Under the pieces are notes generated by a model. That model ran no database searches. It was given only the letters and a program-made list of their open reading frames with translations, and was not told the DNA's origin. Positions 1 through 10,707 of a DNA stretch of 64,000 nucleotides are shown in pieces. The stretch is from Avena insularis (lineage: Eukaryota; Streptophyta; Magnoliopsida; Poales; Poaceae): the NCBI GenBank assembly GCA_023614405.1, contig CM042694.1, positions 89,573,285 through 89,637,284 of the forward strand, given 5' to 3'. The stretch's first letter is position 1; each line of letters begins with the position of its first letter. A program made the translations under genes and the position numbers.

Positions 1-730
1 GATCTACCTTGCTACTCAAGTGCTTTAATAGATCTCTGCTCTCCCCATGTGTGTGAAAGTGACAGCGTGCGCACCATGGTGGCACTTAGGCTAGAGATTT
101 CAAATACTTGTTATGAGTTATATTTGGAGTTGGATGTCTTTATGAAATTGTGGTGTTTGTTGGACTCATCTAGTGCTCAAGGTGACAGTGTAGGGTTTTC
201 TAGATGGGAAAGACTTACTTTGAGGTGTGCTATTATAGCCCTACCATCGATTAGAGTGTTCAACCAGAGAGTAGTTCAGCGTAGTATCATAAAGAGAAGA
301 TATTTATATGAGAGTGTTCACTAGTGAAAGTATGATCCCTAGGCCTTGTTTCTAAGCATTGATACACGATTTGCTATTAGATCTGTTACATGTTTGCTTG
401 TTTCCATCTTTATTTCAGTTTGCCTTTAGTCTCTTCCACGCCATCAAGCTATTCTCTATCACCATTACCACTTATAATTATTTGTAACACTTGTATTTCA
501 CTATCTCTTCGTCAAACTAGTGCACCTATACACCTGACAAGTGTATTGGGTGTGTTGGGGACACAAGAGACTTCTTGTATCTTGATTGCAGGGTTGCTTG
601 AGAGGGGATACCTTTGACCACTTCCTCCCTGAGTTCGATAAACCTTGGGTGATCCACTTGCTGCTGTTCTACAAACCTCTGCACTTGGAGGCCCCACAAC
701 TGTCTACAAGAATAGAAGTGCGTAGACATC
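1..730 (+). mobile_element. Gypsy-type LTR retrotransposon fragment (3' end of LTR/leader)
   Basis: The stretch from about 580 to 730 reads like the distal part of a Triticeae gypsy LTR/leader: a pyrimidine-rich segment, a GCAGGGTTGCTTGAGAGG block, then text ending GTAGACATCA. I recognise this wording from Sabrina/Fatima-like elements, so the family call rests on memory. Positions 1-580 are AT-rich, have no convincing gene and are probably the upstream part of the same fragment. No matching second LTR or target-site duplication is visible because the window cuts the left side. Confidence 0.45.
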
Positions 731-1310
731 ACTCCACGCTAGAGTCTATGCCAGACTCCTCCCAGTATTCCTCGTCAGCATCATCGAGGTTCTTTAGGTG
801 GGCCTCGATGGACTCACGGCACACCTCGTGCTCCTCTCGAACCACCGGTCCCAGAGATCAGAGTGGATGGAGTAGGTCGGGTCCCACCATAGATCTGGCT
901 GCAGGAAGGCCTAGTAGCAATACATCTCGCGCTGGCGAGCGGGCCCCAACACGGGGATGGCCTACACAGTCACGCGGGCCTAGTTTGAGGTGCCACCCTG
1001 CTAACAGATGGACGTCCAGCCAGGGGCACGACATGCCTGCCTCGGCTAGCATGCGTGCGGCCTCGAGGCTGATGTTGACGCGCCACTCGGAGCGCGGACG
1101 CGGTGGCGCGCGCGACGGTGTGGAGTGGGAGAAGGAAGGGTGCGTTGGCAGAGACCTCAAAACGGAGTGTCGATGGTGGTGGTGGCCGCCGCCGAACGAG
1201 GACCCGGCCTCATGGTCGTTGCGGCCAGGACGGAACCACCCCTTCTAGCCCTTCATCATCATGGCAGGCCGACGACTGAGTTGTTGTCGGTAGGGAGGGA
1301 GTAGCTAGGG
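725..1310 (-). pseudogene. Degenerate grass-specific ORF remnant with upstream TATA
   Basis: Read on the minus strand, this region keeps coding-like pieces in shifting frames. One piece has an N-terminal part with a WRVNISLEAARMLAEAG segment followed by CPWLDV and GWHL. A later acidic segment (about 735-840) reads EEHEVCRESIEAHLKNLDDA, but in another frame from its neighbour. A minus-strand TATA-like motif lies at about 1380-1386 (CTTTATAAT). I do not recognise a function. Similar low-copy, often transposon-associated hypothetical ORFs are common in cereal genomes. The plus-strand reading of the same bases has no domain signature and looks like a shadow. Confidence 0.3.
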
Positions 1311-1386
1311 TTTTGGGGAGCTAGGTCTTTGACCGCCATTGGACTGGGAGTGAGTTGGATAGGGATGACGCAGTCCCCATTATAAA

Positions 1387-2511
1387 GGACGTGTGGCTCT
1401 AGTTCCCCTCCGATGAGACATTGTTAGGTGGGCCCTGTCGAAGCCTCGGGAGGACACGTTCCCGATGCGGGAGCTGTCCGTCCATGGCATTCCAGCCTCA
1501 GTTTTAGGCCCGGTTTGCGTCGAAACGGACCGCTCCAGGGTACTCTCGCCATTTGCGGGGTGCCATTGGGCCGTGGGTTGTGTCTGGACGGACAAGATCG
1601 GACCCGGACGGTCCTTTTGTGGGCCGCTGTTGGAGCTGCCCGTAGAGCTCCGCAGGGGCATGGAGAGAACTGAAAACTCTTATCCAGTCCTAGTACATAG
1701 TAAGCCCTTTGTCAACGGAGAGAGATTGGATCAAGCTCATTACCAATGGCACGTAGCTAGGGAATTCTCTGTTCTTGTAATGCCATAATCCATGATCTAA
1801 AATATGACATACCAACAAACTACCCTGACTTCTCATAGATTTCCTGTTGTACTTGGAAGAGGGAGCATGATAAGATGCATCGATCTACAGGCAGCACATC
1901 CTCCCCCGTCAAGACCGGTCGTGCACTGTGCAGAGGTACAAAAGGAAACCAAGACATGCCAGTGCACGCTTGCCCAACACCACACTCAACGTAGACGCAG
2001 GCTAGCTAGCTAGATGCAGCAGCAACAACAATGGCAAACGCAAGCAAGCAGTGAACAACTGTTCAGTCCCATGGATCCATCCATCACACCTTGACCTATC
2101 TTGCCTAGTACTATATGTTCTACCCAGCCTACTACTAGCTGGACACTGGTGCAAGTGTAAGTGAGTGATGATGAGATGGGAGCAATTCATATCTGTGTCC
2201 AGGAATAATGGTCAGACCATGCAGTAGCTTGGGCAATCTGGTACGAACGAAGGCGTAAGAAGTCAGAGGAGTATAATTGTTGGGGTCTCGATGGCAGGCA
2301 GCAAAGGGTGAACAATTACTGGGTTTGATTTGAGGTTTCATGTATTGTCAGTGTGGAGTATGTTTTCCTTTGCAGGGAACCGTCTTTTCCACCCTTTTCA
2401 CGCCCAAAAGATCTCCTGGTCGTGTGCACAGCAACACGTCAAATCAGGTTCATGTACTTCGTGTTTATATCCATTGAACGCAATTAAATTTACATGAATG
2501 GACTAATAATA
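1387..2511. other. Unassigned intergenic sequence
   Basis: No supported gene, structural RNA or terminal repeats were found. Short open frames occur on both strands without domain signatures. A GCTAGCTAGCTAG microsatellite lies near 2001-2014. Confidence 0.4.
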
Positions 2512-3072
2512 CTCCCACTATTCACTAATTTAAGACCTTCTAGATAAGGTGTCAAGTGGAATCATAGGCGGACCCAACCGTCCCTAAGCCTGTGCAATCC
2601 CTCTATTCACTGATGTAAGACATTCTAGATAAGGTGTCAAGTGAGATCATAGGCGGACCCAACCGTCCCTAAGCCTAGGCACTGCCTAGGCTTCCGACCG
2701 GCCGACCGACATGCCTAATTTAATAACAATTTAATAAAAAGTGTTGCTAGCATTGAAAAATACATTGTTGTCCAGTCTTTGAATAATTATTGGATCAGCC
2801 ACCGAGGAGGGTCACATCGAAGTCTCAGCTTTAGTTTATTTGCCGAAATTTAGTTTAAATTTTAAGCAAAATTTTAAACTAGAATTTGACAAATGAACTA
2901 AAAGTGAAAATTTTGATGGGGTCCCACTTGACACCTTACTTCTAGATATTTTAAAATAGACTAGATTCGTATTAAAATGGATGAACCTTAATCAATAAAA
3001 CATGTCTAGATACATCTATTACTTAAAAAAAAAGCTAAAAGGTCTTATATATTATTTAACGAAGGAGTGGAG
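2512..3072. mobile_element. Stowaway-like MITE with internal direct duplication
   Basis: The element starts CTCCCACTATTCACTAATTT and ends ...TTTAACGAAGGAGTGGAG. It is flanked on both sides by TA (2510-2511 and 3073-3074), the mariner/Stowaway target duplication. Inner terminal sequences mirror each other around TAAGACCTT/AGGTCTTAT and TCTAGATA. At 561 bp it is longer than a usual Stowaway. Part of the excess is a direct duplication of about 80 bp: the block with TCTAGATAAGGTGTCAAGTG appears near 2550 and again near 2630. Confidence 0.55.
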
Positions 3073-3074
3073 TA

Positions 3075-3618
3075 CTGTATATTTGGTTCGATCTGACGGT
3101 GATATATCATGGTATGCATTCTGTAGTGTTGAACTATGAAGCCCAAATATATATAAAATAAGTAAACATTTTTTTAGACAATAGAGACAGTGGCAATTGA
3201 ATTTCATATCAACGTGTGTTTCATTATTTTATTTTGAGATATATACCAACATGTATTCTCAAGCTGAAGGATGGCAGTGAAACATAAAATGATTTTCAAA
3301 TGGGTGAAGAGGCAAAACTGAAACCTGATAACTTTAGCACTTGATGCTGTAAAGATGATGAGAAATATACCTGAAACTTGAGAAACTACGCAACAATTGG
3401 TAACTGAAAGACTTGGCGAGAAACATAACTGAAAGCTGAGAAACTACATCAATTCATGTGCAATTAGTAAAGCATGACAAGAGACGACGCCATAATTCTG
3501 GTCTTCCTAAGAAAATGCATCTACACCTGCATACCGGCCCCAACGCATCTCTCTGCCCGGAACATACCTTTGGTATTCACGCAGAATTCGCTCTCAAGAG
3601 TAAAGACGAGGATCAATT
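3075..3618. other. AT-rich intergenic sequence downstream of MIR396
   Basis: No gene found. Short related phrases (GAAAGCTGAGAAACTAC / GAAACTTGAGAAACTACG) repeat near 3370-3450. The 3' end of the MIR396 primary transcript presumably lies here. Confidence 0.4.
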
Positions 3619-3740
3619 GGCCTCTCTCTGAGATTTCCCACAGCTTTATTGAACTGCCATCTCATGCAAACTGGAGCGATCTAATTAACGAAGCAGATCG
3701 GTGCAGTTCAAGAAAGCTGTGGAAGATCACAGAGAGGGCC
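3619..3740 (-). ncRNA. MIR396: MIR396 precursor hairpin
   Basis: On the minus strand, 3724-3704 reads TTCCACAGCTTTCTTGAACTG, identical to canonical plant miR396-5p. Positions 3654-3634 read GTTCAATAAAGCTGTGGGAA(A), the miR396-3p star. The two arms pair almost perfectly, and pairing continues below the duplex (GGCCCTCTCTGTGATC with GATTTCTCAGAGAGAGGCC-like sequence), enclosing a loop of about 49 nt. This is the expected fold with the mature strand on the 5' arm. miR396 is known to silence GRF transcription factors and so limits cell proliferation in leaves and inflorescences. The hairpin is the clearest RNA gene in the left part of the window. Plus-strand frames over it are shadows. Confidence 0.95.
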
Positions 3741-3845
3741 ATGAGACTCCGGCGATGGTTAGCCACCGTCGATCAATCGGAGGAAAGAAAGAAGCGGAGG
3801 GAGGGATTCGGGGAGGGGAGAAGAGAACAAGGACGAGGGTGCTTC

Positions 3846-3851
3846 TTTATA
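3846..3851 (-). promoter_or_regulatory. Probable TATA box of MIR396
   Basis: The minus strand reads GCGCTATAAAGAAG here. It lies about 105 bp upstream of the hairpin base, so transcription starting some 30 bp downstream would give a short leader before the stem. Pyrimidine-rich sequence follows the expected start. Confidence 0.6.
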
Positions 3852-3899
3852 GCGCCGAGATGATGGAGAGGAGGGCGGCGTGGGGTTGGTGGAGAGGTT

Positions 3900-4435
3900 G
3901 AGGACCCCAATGACCAATCCGAAGGAGAATATTTATAGGGAAACCTAGAAGAAAAACCTTCTCCCTTTTTTGAGAATTCTCCCTTTCATTCCTGCTTCTT
4001 TTGGCACATCAATCAAAGAACTTTATGATTGGGAAACGATCAGAAAGAAAATCACTTTTGCTGTAGAAACTCCATGAGAACCACGTGTAGAAGCTTCAAA
4101 GTTTTCTAAAAACACGGTAAATTGAAATACAATAAGGAGGTGATGTCTATAATCATGTAAGTTTGAATATTAAGCTCGATCGCAATCATGGATGTAATGA
4201 AATAAGCTAAGAAGTGGAGGGTGCGAATATTAAATCATGACTATTCATGCTGATTTGTTTTCTCCAAGCTTCCAAACGCACTCGAGTTTGAGCTAAGAAT
4301 TCTAAATGTTTTATAGAACAATAAACACAACTTTAACGGATAATTTCAGATTTTACAGTAAGGATGGTTTTCGCAATCGTTCCTAGTTGTGATGAGAGAG
4401 CTGTGGCGCCGTTGATTATGGGATAATCCCTGCTC
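3900..4435. other. Intergenic sequence upstream of MIR396
   Basis: AT-rich, with no gene or clear repeat. It should contain distal promoter sequence of the MIR396 locus. Confidence 0.4.
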
Positions 4436-4572
4436 TAACTATGAACCTTGGAGCGTCGCCTCGTGGGTCGCAGTTGGCGCATCCCAGCGACCGAAGTTCG
4501 ATCCCTGTCAGGGATGAATTTTCAAAATTCTCACGCCGACCCGCTTCTACTATATCAAAAAAGTGTCTAGTT
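4436..4572 (+). repeat. tRNA-derived SINE candidate
   Basis: A pol III-like box A (GTCGCAGTTGGCGCA) is followed about 35 bp later by a box B-like AAGTTCGATCCC. The rest does not fold into a complete tRNA. The 3' side ends in a TACTATATCAAAAAAG tail. This is the layout of a plant tRNA-derived SINE. I could not define a target-site duplication. Confidence 0.4.
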
Positions 4573-4808
4573 CCTCCTAGCACTGTTTCATCTTGCTTCC
4601 TTTGGAGGCATAAGTGTGCATCAAAGTCAATAAAGGACACCAACTGAATCTATTGTCATTTGTCCCTCTCGTTTATGATTCTAGTTCAAACATAAGGCAC
4701 AAATGGCAAGTGCGAAGATGTGATGCCATGATGTCTTGATTTTATCGGTCGATTTGCAACATGAGCAGCCAAAGTTGAAGCAATGACTACAACTAAACTA
4801 TGTGTATG

Positions 4809-5363
4809 TAGGAATGGAAATGGGGGCCCAAACTCGCTAGACCCACGGGGATTTCATCTATTAAAGGACTAGATGGGTGAAAACATCCCCCACGGAGATA
4901 GTTGCCGAACAAAATTTATACCCCATAGGGTATAGTGGGGATGGGGATGGTACACTATACCCCGTACCCGATACCCACTAGGGGGCCGACTTTCACATAT
5001 GACATGTACGGTCATGTATATTTCTCTATAACAGCTCCAAAAAACCTACATAATTCACCAAAGATCCTACGAATATCACCAAAGCCCAAAAACCCTAAGG
5101 TTCCACCTCAAACACCACGAAGTCATCTGCACGACATGGTGGCGGGAAGAACACAGTAGTGAAATGTCATCTCCATATATTATACCATGTGTTTTTGTTA
5201 CGCGGAATGGAGAACCCAACGGGCCTGTTTCCCATTAGGGGGTGGGTTGGGAAATTTTTGTCCCCGGTCAACTATATGGGTATCGGGATGAAAAAATTAG
5301 AAATTAACGAGGATGGGGATGTTTAGGGGTCCCCGTAGGGTATTGTCCACATTGCCATCCCTA
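4809..5363. mobile_element. Non-autonomous hAT (Ac/Ds-type) element
   Basis: The left end is TAGGAATGGAAATGGGG. The right end is ACATTGCCATCCCTA, which in reverse complement starts TAGGGATGGCAATG. Both resemble Ac/Ds TIRs (TAGGGATGAAA class). The element is flanked by an 8-bp near-perfect duplication, TGTGTATG (4801-4808) and CGTGTATG (5364-5371), the hAT hallmark. The interior has many CCCC/GGGG-rich subterminal repeats and no transposase frame, so it would depend on an autonomous partner. Confidence 0.75.
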
Positions 5364-6300
5364 CGTGTATGATTCTTTTGTTGAATTTACATATTTAAAG
5401 TGAAAACCGTTTCTCCTCTAGACTTTTTCCCTAGTTTATAAATAAAGCAACCACACCAACGAAACCGTTAGACATAGATATGTTGCAGATCCGTATTTAC
5501 CATACGACTTATACCATATGAAAACAAATTTTGTTACCGTTAGACTTCTGTTAAAAGCCCCTTCTTTTTCTTCTTTGAGGGAGTTAAAAACATCTTCTTA
5601 AACATGCTTAACTAGAACAGTCTTAACACGGACTGTTTCCCTTGGAGATGTATGTCAATCTATGAATCTGAACTCAGTTCCAGAAATTGAGAAAAACATC
5701 GGATGATGTGGGAACGCGCGGACGGCTGTACCGATCGAGCGAAGGGTTTCTCCTGGCGCACTCCATTTCGTTCCAGGCGTGCGGCAGTCTCCAACGGCTG
5801 GCACGCACGAAGGTATACTCATGGTGGTGGTGGTCGTCGTCGTCGCCGCCTCCGTGGCGGCTAGCCGAGCATGCGTGCGCGCTCGGGGATGCGGTGGCAG
5901 AACGCTGTCAGTGCATCGGGAAGAAGCAAAGGAGCTGGACAGTCCCGATCAGACACTGACATCACCTCTGACATCATCATCAGGTGAGGAGCCTGACCTC
6001 GCCTGACCTGACACTGACCGATCGAGCTGCTTCGGGAGCACTCCTCTCTGACATCCAAAATCCATCGCGTATTCACACGGCCCACATTTTATTTCCAGCT
6101 TTTGTACTAACTTTGTTTCCACGGAAAATCTGACAGGCAGGTCCCAAGTTCCGACGCAGTAACACACACTCGACTGCCAGGAAACCGAGATTTGTTTTTT
6201 AAAACTGAGGCAGAAGATTTTCAAGAATCTATCAATCAAGAAAAAGAGTTTTGACAAGAAAATATAAAAAATAATTAAAGGATTACTCTTGCCGTATTTA
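5364..6300. other. Unassigned sequence with a GC-rich core
   Basis: A GC-rich stretch at 5690-6010 contains trinucleotide runs (GGT and GTC) and TGACCT/CTGACATCA repeats. It gives short open frames on both strands without domain support. It could be an old promoter or first exon, but nothing identifies it. Confidence 0.3.
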
Positions 6301-7023
6301 AGCATCTCTAGCAGATACCGCATATCTGATCAAACCCCTAAAATTTATTGTATTGATTAAAAAGCCAAAACCGGGCCCGAACAGATCCCGCAAAAGTGGT
6401 CAAACCCATAAAAAATTACAGCTCCCCCATATTAGTTCTCTTGTATCGCATATATTCAATTTTGGAGGCTGCTTTTACAGTAAACTGCAAAGCGGTCAAC
6501 ACTTTCAACCACCAAAAATACACCACCAACTGCTCCCATCCACCTCCGACAGCGCCACCGCCGTCACCCTCCAAGCTCGATTCCCCACGCCAATCTACAA
6601 TTACGGACGAGGAGATCCGATTTCCTATATCTATTGTTAATTTCCGAGCCGTAAATCATTGCTTCTTTAGTCGCCATTGTTCGAGCCCGAGCCACACCTA
6701 CCCCTGTCCACTAATCGGAACCATTTTGCCGCATGTAGCAGTAGCTCGCTGGCCGGCCGCATGCATGTGTGCACGCAAGGGCTGGGTAGGGGCGGGGACT
6801 GGGAAGCGGCGGGGGCCATGAAGGGGGCGTGCGCCAGGGATCTGCACGCTGCGAGGAAGACGACTGTGAAGAAGACGATAGAATTTCCTGGAATATTCTG
6901 TTTTGCGGTCTAAATATACGAGATTTGTTCTGCCGAGACACAAATTTTACCGCAAAACGGGTTTACGGTTTATCGCAAACTACTTTTGCGGCTCCGAGTT
7001 TTGCGATATCTCCTAGAGATGCT
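6301..7023. mobile_element. Mutator-like (MULE) non-autonomous element candidate
   Basis: The left end AGCATCTCTAGCAGATACCG matches the reverse complement of the right end (AGCATCTCTAGGAGATATCG). The next bases (CGCA) also match, giving a TIR of about 23 bp. Subterminal sequence is rich in GCAAAA/TTTGCGG repeats in opposite orientation at the two sides. I could not see the 9-bp duplication expected for MULEs, so the exact edges and superfamily are uncertain. No transposase is present. Confidence 0.45.
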
Positions 7024-7067
7024 CTTATAAAACTCAAGCAGCCTAACCTCCCTCTTAATGATCTCTA

Positions 7068-9329
7068 AGGCGTGTTTGGTAGCCTGCATTCCCTCCAAGC
7101 AGGTCAGACACGACGAAATCGGCTTGTTTGGTATCCCGCACGACTGCTGTGTTGTGGCCAGCGTGCTCTGTAAAGCACTCCAGGGCCAGCCCAACTAGAA
7201 CGCTCGAATCGAGCGTTTTTGTGGAGCCATGCCCTGGAGCTGCAAAAATGGGGCGGTGGCGTGCGCTCGCCATCTGCGCGGGCGCAGGCAGGAAAGGGAA
7301 GTTTCTCGGCCCTGCTTCGCGCCAAGAGTACCCTCACCTGCTGGGATGGCTCACCCAACGCGTTGGCCCTCCCCAAAATCCCTCTCCTCTTGATTCCAGC
7401 GGAGGCGGTGGCGGCGCAGATACCCCGCGGTTCCTCCAACTCCGAGTGGTTGAGCGTCGGTCAGCAGTATCGGGGTGCATATCCCTCCTTCTCCCCGGCC
7501 GCGCATCGCCATGGCTGAGGTAAGCACCATGAATCTCTCTCCACTATTGTTTCTAGTAGGTATGAAGCACCGATTTAGGAAGAACTCACCATAGCTCCAG
7601 TTTGTTAGCCCGACGGGATGGCGTTTCTCTATCAGGCAGCTGTGCTTGTAGCAGTGATTCGAGCCTAGAACATGTTGTTGCACAAGAGAGATATTAGGCG
7701 GGCTGCATTTCCTAGACTGATGTACGGTCCTATATTAGCCCGAGATCAAGAGAGGATGGGCAACCTGAACTACATCTACAACTACAATGATGTAGAGTCT
7801 CTGAACATGCTCAGCATGGGAAGAGCCCCTTCTTTGCACTTGTCACAAGATTAAGGACAAGTGGACTTTTGGTAGATAGCATCCACACCTCAATGGAAGA
7901 ACAAGCCGCCATGTTCCTTCATGTGGTTGGCCATAACCAGAGGTTTAGGGTCATCCACAATACTTTCAGAAGAAGCATGGAGACAATATCGCGCTATTAC
8001 AATCGAGTGTTGTATGCAATCGGTGAGCTGGGAGAGGAGATGATCAAGTATCATACGGGTCAAACAATAGAAAAGATACGCAATAGCGCGAGGTGGATGC
8101 CATTTTTCAAGGTGAGCATGTGTTCCCTCGTTTTATCATTGCATCCTTTGATTGAGTCCCATGTGTCCCCCTTTTCTCATTTCATCATTTTGTACCTGTA
8201 ACAGGATTGTATCGGTGCAATCGATGGTACTCATGTTACTGCTAGAGTTCCAAGATCAGAATCTGCAGCTTACAGGGGAAGGAAGCACTACACCGGCCAA
8301 AATATACTAGATGATGTTGATTTCGACATGATGTTCACATATGTGCTAGCTGGTTGAGAAGGATCAGCCCATGATGCAACCATCCTTGCTGACAGCATGT
8401 CCATGCTAGATGGGATCAATATCCCTGATGGCAAGTTCTATCTAGGATATGCGGGATACGGTTGTCGCCCTGGGATTCTTCCACCCTTCAGGTCTACCAG
8501 GTACCATCTCAACAAGTTCACTGGAAGGAACAGGCCACAGTTGCCAAAGATCTCTTCAATCTTAGGCACTCTAGCCTTAGGGTTACCATTGAGATGGCAT
8601 TAGCTGTTTTGAAGAACATGTTCAAGATCCTTGATCAGAATCCATTCCACACCTTCCCCACCCAGGTAAAGCTAGTGCTTGCATGTTGCATACTCCACAA
8701 CTAGATCTTGGGGTGTGGTCTTGATTCGTATGTGCCGGATGAGGAGAGTGTGATTCCTGGTGAGAATGACGCTGGCCATGGTTTGGAAGCATCTGACAAT
8801 GAAGCTTGGAAGAAGAAGAGGAAGGAGTGGGCAGCGGCAATGTGGAATGGCAGAGGCCCCACCATCTGACAACAATAAGAAGGAGGTGAAGAAGAAGAAG
8901 GAGAAGATGATGATGAAGAGAAGAAGGTTGTAGTACCCCTCCTTCCCCTAGTTTCTGAACAATAATCATGATTGACTGTGCTGTGAACTGCCATTCGTAT
9001 TAGCTAGGGTTGTGTTATGATGAACTGATGAACTGCATATTCGTAGTAGCTAGATTTTTTCCGTCGATGAACTTCCTACTTAGACTATGATTTCTACCTT
9101 CAGTTGTGTGATAGAAGGGTAAGAGAACCCATTGGAGAGAAGAGGTGACCACATTTTAGGCCTGGAGGCAACCAAACACACACATTTTCTTCATGTTTGC
9201 GCTCTGGGCTTGCAAGCAGTCTACCAAACTTTGTGCAATTCATGGCCCTAGGCTTGTATGAGGCTGGCACTGCCAGACACAACACTGTCGAGATGGGCCA
9301 AAAATTGGATGCAGGTTACCAAACACGCC
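7068..9329 (+). mobile_element. PIF/Harbinger DNA transposon, formerly autonomous
   Basis: The left end GGCGTGTTTGGTAGCCTGCAT (7069-7089) matches the reverse complement of the right end (9309-9329) at 20 of 21 positions. CTA is found on both sides (7065-7067 and 9330-9332), consistent with the 3-bp duplication of this superfamily. The exact left edge is ambiguous by one base. The TTTGGTA motif recurs subterminally near 7130 and 9165. Inside lies a broken HARBI1-type transposase. I did not recognise the Myb/SANT partner gene that autonomous elements normally carry, so it is deleted or too decayed. Confidence 0.85.
7672..8869 (+). pseudogene. Harbinger (HARBI1-type) DDE transposase pseudogene
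   Basis: Coding pieces run in the order expected for plant Harbinger nucleases: an N-terminal MGNLNYIYNYNDVESLNML segment, the HNQRFRVIHNTFRRSMETIS helix region, then the DDE nuclease with AIDGTH (first Asp), the FYLGYAGYGCRPGILPPF region and IEMALAVLKN (Glu). A canonical intron (8113-8204, GTGAGC...AACAG) is still present. Lesions: a frameshift near 7825; a W-to-TGA stop after FTYVLAG (8356); a frameshift near 8530; a W-to-TAG stop at 8703. The second catalytic Asp, normally in an xDAGY motif, reads Tyr. The protein would normally cut the element's own TIRs, but this copy cannot be active. Confidence 0.9.
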
Positions 9330-9505
9330 CTAGGAAAATGATGCAATGCTCGCATGCATCCCACACTCCGTTGGTTGTCACTCGCGTGGGTTTACTATTG
9401 AAGAACCTCATGTCCCGCTCCTTCCAAATCGTCCAACTAACTAGCATGGTGATGTATGCTATGACCTTGCAGTATGGTGCACCCTTACATGGCATATGCG
9501 TCCAC

Positions 9506-10500
9506 TGATACGTCCAAAACGTATCTACTTTCCTGAAAACTTTTGCTATTATTTCTCCTCTAAACTTGTGTGATTTGGATACAACTCACACGGATTGACG
9601 TTGTTTTTAGCAGAATTACCTTGGTGTCTAGTTTTTGTGTAGAAAATCAACTATGAGGAAAAATCCCGGAAAATATGCCAAAAATCCTATTTCACCAGAA
9701 GACTCACGGAGCCAGAAGACGAGACGTAGGAGGGCCACGAGGGGCCCACACCCCTGGTCGCGCGGGCCAGCCCAGGCCACGCCTGGGAGGGGTGTGGCCG
9801 CCTCGGGCACCCCCTCGGTCTCCCTCTTCGCCTATAAGATGCCTCTTGACCTAAAAACCCAAGGGGCTTCGACGTTTTTCCAGATAGAGTTCCACTGCGC
9901 CGCCACCAGACATCATGATTCGAACCCGAAACTCTTATTCGGCACCCTGCTAGGACAGGGAATTGGAGGAGATCATCGCTATCATCATCACCATCACTTC
10001 TCCATCAACCATCCATGATTCCCCCATCCATGAGTGAGTAATCCCCCGCTGTAGGCTATGGGGATGGTAGAGATTGGATGAGATCGTTCATGTAATGGCA
10101 TCGGATTGTTAGGGCATAGTGCCTAGTATCTATTATTAGTGCTTTTTGACTTTGTTGCAACTTGGTATGCTTAATGCTTGTCACTAGGGCCCGAGTGCCA
10201 TGATTTCAGATCTGAACATGTTATTGATTCATGATGATAGTATTGTTTATGATCCTACCTGCAAGTTGTATACACATATTATTGTCTGGAACCAAAGGCC
10301 CCGAAGTGACAATAATCAGGAAAACCGGAGGGAATGGCTGTGATATGAGGATTACGTGTGTTCATGGAGTATTAATGCTTTGCTCCGGTGCTCTATTAAA
10401 AGAAGCACCTTAATTGCCAGTAGTTCCCTTGAGGCCCTGCTGCAAACGGGCTGGCAGGACAAAAGATGTTGTGCAAGTTCTCATTACGAGCACATATGAC
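9506..10500 (+). repeat. Partial 5' LTR of the Sabrina-like gypsy
   Basis: Starts with TG at 9506 and runs without coding content to 10500, where copia sequence begins abruptly at TGTTGGG. The terminal ...TTATCA end of the LTR is missing because of the insertion/deletion at this junction. Confidence 0.6.
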
Positions 10501-10707
10501 TGTTGGGAATATGCCCTAGAGGCAATCATGTATGATATTATTTCCAATGTATTCATAAAGTTGTTGTCCATGTATGAACTACTGATATATATCATTGAAT
10601 ATGTGATTCGATTGTGGAACTATATATTCATGTTGTTTATACTGATTGTCCTTGGTCGTTGAGGTTGTGCTGGACACACAACTTAGACTAATGTGAAAGT
10701 CAGTTGA

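Noticed and set aside
586..1248. Long plus-strand open frame (220 codons)
   Set aside because: Arg/Ser/Pro-rich with no domain; the opposite strand carries the more protein-like composition. Treated as a shadow.
3474..3863. Plus-strand open frame over the MIR396 hairpin
   Set aside because: It is the complement of the microRNA stem and promoter. An open frame here is chance.
4480..4515. tRNA gene suggested by box B-like AAGTTCGATCCC
   Set aside because: No acceptor stem or anticodon arm can be formed; SINE is the better explanation.
5779..6006. Val/Ala-rich peptide at 5820-5880
   Set aside because: Encoded by a GGT/GTC trinucleotide tract; no conserved features.
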